A stretch of 64,000 bases of DNA from Lysobacter helvus (GTDB lineage: Bacteria; Pseudomonadota; Gammaproteobacteria; Xanthomonadales; Xanthomonadaceae), in the NCBI RefSeq assembly GCF_018406645.1, contig NZ_AP024546.1, positions 2,666,001 to 2,730,000 on the forward strand, read 5' to 3'. Position numbers and translations under genes: made by a program. This document shows, piece after piece, positions 25,646 to 32,456 of this stretch. A model generated the notes under the pieces. It had not been told where the DNA came from and ran no database searches. It saw only the letters and a program-made list of their open reading frames with translations. Position 1 is the stretch's first letter. Every line of letters begins with the position of its first letter.

Positions 25646-26152
25646 TCAGAACGTCACGGTGACCTGGACGGTGTCGGCATACGTGCCGACATCGACGTTC
25701 TGCAGGGCAGGGACGCGACCGTAGATGGCGCGCGTGGCACGGCGATTGCCGCCGGCGGGATTGGTGCCGACGCAGCCGTTGGCGGTGACGCCCGTCGTGC
25801 ACGTCACGATCGACGTGCCGGCATTGCCGTCGCCCCACGGTGTCGCGCGCGCGAGATCCGTGTAGAGGCCGTAGGTCATCTGCTGTGCGCCCGACAGCAT
25901 GCGGCGGTTGGCATAGGTGCCGCCGCCCCCGGGACCGAGCGCGATGTCGACCGTCAGCGGATTGCCCTGGCAGTCGATGGCCACCTGGCCCGTGCCGTCC
26001 AGCGGCGTGGTCGACGAGGTGTCATACACGCCGAACGAAAAGTCGGTCGTGTTGACCGTGCAGTTTTCTGCCGCGCGCGCATCGAGCGCCAGGCCGAGCC
26101 AAGCGAGCCCGACCAACAACGCCCCTGCGCGGATGTGGTTCCAGGAAGTCAC
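25646..26152 (-). CDS. Spore coat U-domain pilus subunit (last gene of the pilus operon)
   Basis: 168 residues from a GTG at 26152. Signal peptide (RAGALLVGLAWLGLALDARA) then a spore-coat U / archaic pilin domain. The fold shows a donor-strand-accepting Ig-like pattern with FGVYDTSSTTPLDGTGQVAIDC, the MTYGLYTDLARATPWGDG core and a C-terminal YGRVPALQNVDVGTYADTVQVTVTF. Cysteine pairs are conserved with the adjacent subunit. It is ~46% similar by eye to the neighbouring subunit, suggesting duplication. Candidate minor or tip subunit. Confidence 0.88.
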   Translation of the reverse strand: MTSWNHIRAGALLVGLAWLGLALDARAAENCTVNTTDFSFGVYDTSSTTPLDGTGQVAIDCQGNPLTVDIALGPGGGGTYANRRMLSGAQQMTYGLYTDLARATPWGDGNAGTSIVTCTTGVTANGCVGTNPAGGNRRATRAIYGRVPALQNVDVGTYADTVQVTVTF

Positions 26153-26199
26153 CGGTTCGAGCGCATCTGCATGGGCGCGATCATAGGGGCGAACCCGGA

Positions 26200-26697
26200 T
26201 CAGAACGTGATCGTGAGGCGGACGGTATCGGAATAATTCCCGATCCCGACGTTCTGCAGGGCCGGGATGCGTCCGTAGATCGTGCGCGTGGCGCGCAGCG
26301 AGAACAGGGTGCTCACGCAGCCGTCGGAACTGATGCCGATGAAGCAGTTGACCGTGTCTGTCGCGGCCGTGGCGCCGTCGCCCCACACGATCGAGCGCGC
26401 GTTGTCGGTGTAGAGCTGGTACCCCAGCAGGTCGGGGCCGCTGGGGGTCGTCATGCGGCGCGCGGGGTAGCTCGTCGCGCCGCCGTCGTCGAGCGCGACG
26501 TTGACCGTGCCGTAGTTGCTGCAATCCAGGCGCACCGAGCCCGTGCCGTCCAGCGCGCCCGTGGCCTGCGGATCGTAGACACCGAACGCGACCGCCGTCG
26601 TGGTGATCGTGCAGGTCTGCGCCTGCGCGGACGGCGCGAAGCCGAACCAAGCGAGCGCGATCGCGAAGAGCAGCCATGTGGCCAGCGGGCGTTTCAC
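26200..26697 (-). CDS. Spore coat U-domain pilus subunit
   Basis: 165 residues from a GTG that overlaps the usher stop (GTGA). Signal peptide ATWLLFAIALAWFGFAPSAQA. The mature domain shares the subunit pattern FGVYDPQATGALDGTGSVRLDC, GYQLYTDNARSIVWGDG and the ending YGRIPALQNVGIGNYSDTVRLTITF with the following subunit. The last beta strand is typical of pilins that exchange strands with the chaperone and the next subunit. Likely a minor or tip-proximal subunit. Confidence 0.88.
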   Translation of the reverse strand: MKRPLATWLLFAIALAWFGFAPSAQAQTCTITTTAVAFGVYDPQATGALDGTGSVRLDCSNYGTVNVALDDGGATSYPARRMTTPSGPDLLGYQLYTDNARSIVWGDGATAATDTVNCFIGISSDGCVSTLFSLRATRTIYGRIPALQNVGIGNYSDTVRLTITF

Positions 26698-29078
26698 TGC
26701 GGTGCTTCGCAGGTGATGTCGCCGAGGTCGGTCACGCCGCCCGCGGCCTGCGCCGGCACATCGATCACGCACCGCACGTTGCCCGCGTCGTGTTCGATGG
26801 TCGCCACGTTGCGGCCGGCCTTCAGGCCTTCGAAATAGAACATGCCTTCCGAGCCGATGGGCATGTCGATCCCGGCGTCCGCGATGTGCGCGAGGTCGCC
26901 CGCGCCCGCGCCGGCATATTTGAAGTGCCCCGTCACCGCGTGCACGGTGCGCGCTTCGAGCGTGACCACCGAACCCGTGTTGCGCGCCACCTGCACCTTG
27001 TGTTCCGGCTTGTCCATCGCGACGTCGGCGGAGACCGCGCCCGTATCCACGGCGACGCGGCTGGACTGGAACGGCATGAGGTCGCGCACGAGCAGGTCGC
27101 CGTGCGCATCGGTGCGACCGACGGTCACGTTCTCGCGCATGATCGGCACGTTGGCCAGGCCCGGCACGCGCACCAGCGCGAACCCGCTTTCGACCGGCGG
27201 CGTGGCGAACATGCGGCCACCGACGGCGACGAGCGCGCCGCTGGCCACGCCGCGGATGCCGGTGTCGCTGCCGTAACGTTCGGCTTCGAGCGAATAGCGA
27301 CCGAAGCGGCCTTCGTATTCGCCCAGCGCGTACTGGCTGTCGTTGTCGCCGTTGTCGTGCAGGCTCACCGAGTAGCCGAAGCCCGTGTCGGCCGGGCGCG
27401 AACGGCGCGCATCGAACCCGTAGCCCGTGTTCGTGTCGCCGTTGCGGTCCTGGCGGACGGCACTCGCGGAGAAGCTGTCGCGGTCGAAGGCGATGTTGAA
27501 GTTGAGCTGCGCGGTGGTGTCGCGGTACGCCGTCGACTCCAGGCGTTGCACGACGAAATACATTTGCGCGCGGCCCCCGAGCTGCCAGCTTGCGGACATC
27601 CCGGCGCTGCGTTCGACCGGCGTGCCCACGCGCTTGTGCCGGCCGGCGTTGAGTTGCAGCGCAAGCCCGCTGGCTGGCGTGAACGAGAAAGAGGCGTAGT
27701 CGTTCTCGCGCGTCGGCGCGAACAGCGTGGCGAAGGACGACACGTCCGACAGGCGGCGATAGTCGTCGCTCGCGTGCAGCGTGCCGAGCCCGAGCGCCCA
27801 CAGGCGCGTGCTGTAGCTGTAGTTGAACGACGAGGCGTGGCCGGTGCCGAGGCCGTCGCGATCACTCGCGGCGACCGCGATCGCGAATTCGCCGATCGCC
27901 GTGTTGAACGCGGTGTCCATGCCGACGTTGCGCAGCGTGTCGTTGCCTTCGATGCGTCCGCCGAGCGTGAAGTCCTGCGACAGGCCGCGGCGATACCAGG
28001 CCTGCATCGCCAGCGAACTCGCGTAACCGCCGTCGCCGAAGCCGCTGTCGGTGCGCGGCGCGCCCAGGCGCACGGCGTATTCGCTCAGGCCTTTCGCGAG
28101 CAGGCGCGGGCTGCCGCCGTAATACGACTGCGTGGCCAGTTCGCTGCGGTTGCCGAGCGGGTCGCGCACGATCACGCGCACGTCGTTGCGGCCCGGCGTG
28201 ATGCCGAGGCGCTCGAGCGTGAACGGACCGGCCGCCAGGTCGCTGCGGCCGATGAGCGTGCCGTTCGAATAGACCTCGACGGTGCCGGGGGCTTCGAGCA
28301 CGCCGGAGTAATAAGGCTGCGGGAACGTGATGAGGTACGGATCGAGGTCGAACGCGCGTTCGACGCCGATGCCGCCAAGCAGCTGGCCGCCGGCGAGCGG
28401 ATCGCGCGCGATGGCGTACTGGTCGCCGACCGTCCAGCGACGCAGGCCGTCGACCTGGTCGTATTCGAAACGCGTCAGGCCGCGCTGCCAGCCGAGCAGA
28501 TCGTCCCAGCCGCCGGTGCTGCGCAGCGCGGCGTTGCCGCGACCCACGGCGGCATCGAAGAAGACGTTGCGCTGGTCGTGGTTGCCCACGGTGGCGGCGT
28601 AGTTGAGGAACGCGGTCCACGACTGCGTGCCTTGTTCCGCGACGGCCGGCCGGGAATACAGCGACGCGTCCTGGTGCGGCAGGCGCTCCGGGCGCAGGTG
28701 CAGGTCCAGGCGCAGCAGCGAGCGATCGATCGCGAACGTGCTGCCGTGGTTGAGCTGGTGCAGCGAAATGAAATCGCGTTCGCCGAGGTGTTCGGGCGTG
28801 ACGGCGGAGGTATCGATGCTGGCGGCGGCGAGCGCTTCGCGATCCACGAGCACGTCGTCGCCGCGCGCGATGACGGGCGCGACGCCGACGCAGCGATCGT
28901 TGATGCACAGGTCGAGCAGCAGCGTTTCGTCGCCGGGCAGCGCGTGCACGGAGCCTGCGAGCGCCAGGCCCGTGCAGAGCGCGAGCAGGCGACGACGCAA
29001 CCGCCGCGAACGGGCGTTTCGGGAAGACGGGCGAACGGGCGGTGGCGGCAGGCCGGGGCCGTCCGTCAGGGCGCGCAT
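26694..29078 (-). CDS. Outer-membrane usher of an archaic chaperone-usher (Csu-type) pilus
   Basis: 794 residues. Arg-rich N-terminus then an Ala/Leu signal-like segment, an N-terminal usher domain (PGDETLLLDLCINDRCVG), a long barrel region with repeated aromatic-flanked strands, a plug region around VEVYSNGTLIGRSDLAAGPFTLERL and a C-terminal domain with paired cysteines. The sequence fits the FimD/PapC superfamily in its archaic subclass. It assembles and secretes the subunits delivered by the chaperone. The start overlaps the chaperone gene by 13 bp, and it overlaps the next subunit gene at the 3' end. No truncation is seen. Confidence 0.93.
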   Translation of the reverse strand: MRALTDGPGLPPPPVRPSSRNARSRRLRRRLLALCTGLALAGSVHALPGDETLLLDLCINDRCVGVAPVIARGDDVLVDREALAAASIDTSAVTPEHLGERDFISLHQLNHGSTFAIDRSLLRLDLHLRPERLPHQDASLYSRPAVAEQGTQSWTAFLNYAATVGNHDQRNVFFDAAVGRGNAALRSTGGWDDLLGWQRGLTRFEYDQVDGLRRWTVGDQYAIARDPLAGGQLLGGIGVERAFDLDPYLITFPQPYYSGVLEAPGTVEVYSNGTLIGRSDLAAGPFTLERLGITPGRNDVRVIVRDPLGNRSELATQSYYGGSPRLLAKGLSEYAVRLGAPRTDSGFGDGGYASSLAMQAWYRRGLSQDFTLGGRIEGNDTLRNVGMDTAFNTAIGEFAIAVAASDRDGLGTGHASSFNYSYSTRLWALGLGTLHASDDYRRLSDVSSFATLFAPTRENDYASFSFTPASGLALQLNAGRHKRVGTPVERSAGMSASWQLGGRAQMYFVVQRLESTAYRDTTAQLNFNIAFDRDSFSASAVRQDRNGDTNTGYGFDARRSRPADTGFGYSVSLHDNGDNDSQYALGEYEGRFGRYSLEAERYGSDTGIRGVASGALVAVGGRMFATPPVESGFALVRVPGLANVPIMRENVTVGRTDAHGDLLVRDLMPFQSSRVAVDTGAVSADVAMDKPEHKVQVARNTGSVVTLEARTVHAVTGHFKYAGAGAGDLAHIADAGIDMPIGSEGMFYFEGLKAGRNVATIEHDAGNVRCVIDVPAQAAGGVTDLGDITCEAPQ

Positions 29079-29824
29079 CGGCGCGCTCCGGGCGCGACAT
29101 CGGCGGTCATCGGCGCCGAATCGGTGAGTTTCACTTCGATGTGCGCGGCATGCGCGCAGACCGAGTCCTTCAGCGCGACGCGCGTCGGCAGGCGGGCGCC
29201 GGCCAGCAAGTAGCCGACGGTGACGTGGCCTTCCTGCAGGACGCGGTTGTTGGCATCGAGCACGCGCACGTTGGCGTCGGACGGACCGGAAAACCCGGTG
29301 CCGGTGTTGCGGATATCGAGCAGCGTGCCCTTGCCGTCGACGCTGTCGACGGTGAACGACAACGCGGCCTTCGCCTTCGGCGGCTGCACGAAGACCGGGA
29401 TGCTCAGCTTCGTGAGCATGCGCACCGCGCCGGCCTGCACTTGCTTGCGGCCGGGCAGTTCCTGCACTTCGATGCGATAGGCGATTTCGGAGGTGACGTT
29501 GGGCGAGATGGTGCCCACGCGCAGACGCGCTTCGCCGTTGGGCTGCATCGTCAGGATGAGCGGATGCACGACCAGGCCGCCGGCGTCGGGCTGGAGTTGC
29601 CACTTGCCGTCGGCGCCCTGCTGCCAGCGCTGCACCTTCACTTCCATGTCGAGCGGCTCGCTTTCCTGGTTCGTCAGGACGAGCGTTTCGACCGGATGCG
29701 TGCCATCGAGATGGACGCGCGTGTTGTTGAGGCTGATCTGCGCCGCCGAAGCGATGCCGGCGATCGAGGTCACGAGGGCGAGCGCGCTGAGCGCCGCATG
29801 TCGACGAAGCCGGGAAATGCGCAT
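29066..29824 (-). CDS. Periplasmic pilus chaperone (CsuC-like)
   Basis: 252 residues with a signal peptide (ALVTSIAGIASAA) and two Ig-like domains. The G1/F1 region LILTMQPNGEARLRVGTISPN and SEIAYRIEVQELPG, followed by LTKLSIPVFVQPPK, matches the PapD-like pattern of archaic chaperones. It binds subunits in the periplasm by donor-strand complementation and hands them to the usher. The gene lies 46 bp after the major subunit gene, with a strong hairpin between them. Confidence 0.92.
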   Translation of the reverse strand: MRISRLRRHAALSALALVTSIAGIASAAQISLNNTRVHLDGTHPVETLVLTNQESEPLDMEVKVQRWQQGADGKWQLQPDAGGLVVHPLILTMQPNGEARLRVGTISPNVTSEIAYRIEVQELPGRKQVQAGAVRMLTKLSIPVFVQPPKAKAALSFTVDSVDGKGTLLDIRNTGTGFSGPSDANVRVLDANNRVLQEGHVTVGYLLAGARLPTRVALKDSVCAHAAHIEVKLTDSAPMTADVAPGARRCAP

Positions 29825-29840
29825 TGCGAAGGTACCGAAA

Positions 29841-29864
29841 GGGCCCGGCGTCGCCGCCGGGCCC
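29841..29864 (-). other. Intercistronic hairpin between major pilin and chaperone genes
   Basis: Perfect 10-bp stem GGGCCCGGCG (29841-29850) / CGCCGGGCCC (29855-29864) with a 4-nt loop. No T run. Such structures commonly stabilise the upstream message or partly stop transcription, favouring the major subunit over the chaperone and usher. Confidence 0.75.
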
Positions 29865-29870
29865 GGTGGA

Positions 29871-30395
29871 TCAGAAGGTCAGGGTGGCCGTGACCGTATC
29901 GGCGTAGGAGCCGGTGGGGACGTCCTGGTTCATCGGGATGCGACCGTAGACCGTCACCGTGCGGGCGGCGTTGGACGGCGCGGCGACCATCGTCAGCGAA
30001 TTGGTGCCCGAGGTGCAGCCCCACACCGTGGTGCGGCCGGTGTTCTGGTACAGGAAGTACGGCAGGCGGTCGGTGCCGCTGGCCATCTGGCGGAGCGGGG
30101 TCGTGCAGCTGGACGTGCCCGCCTTGTTGGCCGGCAGGCCTTCGTCGAGCGTGATGACCGGCGCGGTGCCCTTGGTGCAGCGCACGTCGATCGAACCGGT
30201 CGCGTCGTCGTTGGCGGCGAAGTGGGTGTTGGCCGGGTCATAGACCGGGAACGCGACGGCCTGGGACGCGGTGACGACGCAGCTGGCGTTGACGGTGGCG
30301 GTGACCTGGAACGAGCCGGTGGCCGTGGCGGCGGTGGCGTTGCTGGCAGCGAAGAGCACGCCCACGGTTGCGGCGGCGAGAAGAGCGGTACGCAT
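29871..30395 (-). CDS. Spore coat U-domain major pilus subunit (CsuA/B-like)
   Basis: 174 residues; first gene of the operon. Signal peptide ALLAAATVGVLFAASNATA. The mature protein carries FQVTATVNASCVVTASQAVAFPVYDPANTHF, then the central LPYFLYQNTGRTTVWG and a C-terminal VTVYGRIPMNQDVPTGSYADTVTATLTF strand. Position first in the operon and a Thr/Ala-rich composition suggest the main shaft subunit. ATG at 30395 with an AGGGGAATACTCA site. The upstream region contains Clp-like half sites. Confidence 0.9.
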   Translation of the reverse strand: MRTALLAAATVGVLFAASNATAATATGSFQVTATVNASCVVTASQAVAFPVYDPANTHFAANDDATGSIDVRCTKGTAPVITLDEGLPANKAGTSSCTTPLRQMASGTDRLPYFLYQNTGRTTVWGCTSGTNSLTMVAAPSNAARTVTVYGRIPMNQDVPTGSYADTVTATLTF

Positions 30396-30499
30396 TGAGT
30401 ATTCCCCTAGTGCACGTGAAATGTGCTCGACGCGGACGGCGTCAGCGGGGCGAAAGCTAGTGACCTCAGGTATACGCCGCAACAAAAATCACGGGGCGA

Positions 30500-30535
30500 T
30501 CACATTTCCATCACAAAAATGTGACGCACATCACA
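30500..30535. promoter_or_regulatory. CRP/Clp-like operator with four half sites upstream of the pilus operon
   Basis: A perfect TGTGA-N6-TCACA palindrome lies at 30520-30535. Further half sites TCACA at 30500-30504 and 30511-30515 give four half sites spaced 9 to 11 bp. On the minus strand a -10-like TATACC (30469-30474) is near, putting the palindrome about 65 bp upstream of a plausible start site, close to the position used by class I CRP-type activators. In Xanthomonadaceae the likely binder is Clp. Confidence 0.78.
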
Positions 30536-30708
30536 AAAGCGGCCTATTCAGCGCCGTGAATCGCTCAGATTCCTGTGCCGCGGAGCGTCCTGGGCAGGTG
30601 ACATTGCGCGTCAGGTCCTTTTGGGCATGTCCGATAGCGGTAACCCCGTGACCTTAGATAGCCCCCGGGGGTGACTTCTGGGCGCGCCGCTACCCTACTT
30701 GATGAATG

Positions 30709-30733
30709 CGGGGGTGAGCATCGGTCACCCCCG
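30709..30733 (-). terminator. Hairpin after the Calx-beta gene
   Basis: Perfect 9-bp stem CGGGGGTGA (30709-30717) / TCACCCCCG (30725-30733) with a 7-nt loop, directly after the stop of the minus-strand gene. There is no T run. The gap 30536-30708 holds a GC palindrome at 30661-30672 but no gene. Confidence 0.6.
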
Positions 30734-32341
30734 TTAGCGGAACCAGCGGTCGATTTCGCGGGACAGACGGTCGCCCAGCGAATCGACGCAGAGGAACAGG
30801 CCTTCGAGGCCGGTCTGGTGCCATCGGCTGCAGGCCGGGGGCGAGGAAGCCGCGGGTCGTGGCGACGCCACCGGCGTCGTCGTGGTGGGGACGGCGCTCG
30901 CACCTGCCACCGTGGTCGAGCTGGCTACCGGGCGTTGCGCGCCCCCCGTGCGTCGCGCGTCGTCGGTGAGGATGCGGCCCGTGGCCTGGGCGTCGAGCAA
31001 GGTGGCGTTGACCGGGTTGGACAGCGTGACCAGGAAGGTCTCGTCGGGTTCGCGCGCGAGGTCGCCGTTGATGACCACGTCGAACGAACGCGCCGTCTGC
31101 CCGGGCGCGAAGCTCAGCGAACCGCTCGCGCTCACGTAATCGCTGCCCGCCTGCGCCGTGCCGTTGGACGTGGCCAGCGACACCGTCACCGTGGAGGTCG
31201 ACGCCGCGGAGAGGCGCACCGCGAAACTCGCCGTGCGGGTGCCCGACTGGCCTTCGCTCACCGACACGTCGTCGATCGACAGCGACGGCAGGCCGGGCGC
31301 CCGCTTCCACCCGCGCTGCACCACCTCGAAGTCGCTGGCGCTCAGCGTCGAGAACGCGGGGTTGAGCGTGCCGTTGTTCCAGCGCACGTCGAAGGTGCCG
31401 GAGATGTACATGTCCGAACCGTTGTCCGCGACGATCAATCCGTACTTCTGCATCGCGCGGAAGATGCCGCGCGCCATCGGGTCGGTGGTGCGCAGCGCGG
31501 GATCGACGCCGTTGACGCTGGTCTTCAGGCGCAGGCGCGCCCCCATCGGCAACGCGCCCGCCGTGCTGCCCGCGGTGTGCGAGGCCGGATACACGTGGCC
31601 GTTGCTGGTGCGCACGGTGACGCGGAAGGCGTGGTTGATCTCCGCGCCGGAGGCGGCTTCGTCGTAACGCACCAGGCCCGGGAAGATCGCCAGGCCCGCC
31701 GCATCTGCCGAGGTCCAGGTGTCCGGGCGGCGATCGTTGCGCGTCATGTCGAAGAACGCACCGGACCCGCCGTACCAGCGCTGCTGCGCGGTCGAATACC
31801 AGACGTTGTAGAGCTCGTAGAGCGTGCGGTGCGTGCAGTCGATGACCAGCAGGTGGCGATCGTTGTCGTTGCGTTCGTCCACGCTCGCCGGCGATCCGCC
31901 TTCCACCCAGTGCGCCTGCGAGATCGCCTGCGCGGGGATCGGATAGAACGGCACGCCTGCGCCGGTCTGCGGGTTCACGCCATCGCTTTCGTCCCAGTAG
32001 TCGAACGTGACCGGTTGCAGCGGTTGGCTGCCATCGACGACGGCATACGGGAATCCGTAGATCGTGGTGCTGCCGGGCGATTCCTCGCCACCGAAGTCCG
32101 GATGCAACTTGCGCGTGCCGCCGTTGTTGAGGAAAGCGATGAAGCTGGCGGAGTTGCCGTCGACCGGCGCGGCACTGATGTCGGTGTTCCACCAGTTGTC
32201 GGCGGGGAACACGGGCAGCGGGGCGGCGATGGGCGCGCCCTGCGACGGGACGGTGGCGGGGCATTGCTGCGCGTGGGCGGCGGGTGCGCCCGCGAGCGCT
32301 GCGAACAACGACAGGGTCCAGCGCATCCTTGGGCCGATCAT
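30734..32341 (-). CDS. Secreted protein with a Calx-beta domain
   Basis: 535 residues; AAGGAG site before ATG 32341. Signal peptide LSLFAALAGAPAAHA. Residues ~40-350 form an uncharacterised secreted domain rich in aromatic and Asp/Asn residues (FPADNWWNTDIS, YYELYNVWYST-type strands, DMYISGTFDVRWN). Residues ~360-460 are a Calx-beta repeat (LSIDDVSVSEGQSGTRTASFAVRLS ending EPDETFLVTLSNPVNATLLDAQATGRILTDD), which usually binds Ca2+ and is found in adhesins and extracellular enzymes. A Thr/Pro/Ser linker then leads to a short C-terminal tail with two Cys (CSRWHQTGLEGLFLCVDSLGD). Function unknown. Confidence 0.82.
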   Translation of the reverse strand: MIGPRMRWTLSLFAALAGAPAAHAQQCPATVPSQGAPIAAPLPVFPADNWWNTDISAAPVDGNSASFIAFLNNGGTRKLHPDFGGEESPGSTTIYGFPYAVVDGSQPLQPVTFDYWDESDGVNPQTGAGVPFYPIPAQAISQAHWVEGGSPASVDERNDNDRHLLVIDCTHRTLYELYNVWYSTAQQRWYGGSGAFFDMTRNDRRPDTWTSADAAGLAIFPGLVRYDEAASGAEINHAFRVTVRTSNGHVYPASHTAGSTAGALPMGARLRLKTSVNGVDPALRTTDPMARGIFRAMQKYGLIVADNGSDMYISGTFDVRWNNGTLNPAFSTLSASDFEVVQRGWKRAPGLPSLSIDDVSVSEGQSGTRTASFAVRLSAASTSTVTVSLATSNGTAQAGSDYVSASGSLSFAPGQTARSFDVVINGDLAREPDETFLVTLSNPVNATLLDAQATGRILTDDARRTGGAQRPVASSTTVAGASAVPTTTTPVASPRPAASSPPACSRWHQTGLEGLFLCVDSLGDRLSREIDRWFR

Positions 32342-32456
32342 CGCGACGCTCCTTGCGTGGGGCGTGCGAGAGGGTCGTTGCGGGGCGGGGCAGGGTCAAC
32401 CGGCGCGCGCCGGAGTTGAATCGCGCGTCACAGTTGTCGCGTGCGGAACCGGCGGG

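Noticed and set aside
30601-30700. A stretch whose reverse complement (GGTCACGGGGTTACCG) resembles the 3' end of a c-di-GMP-I (GEMM) riboswitch
   Set aside because: The conserved GCAAA-type 5' motifs and the paired stems are missing, and the Clp-like array lies between it and the gene it could control.
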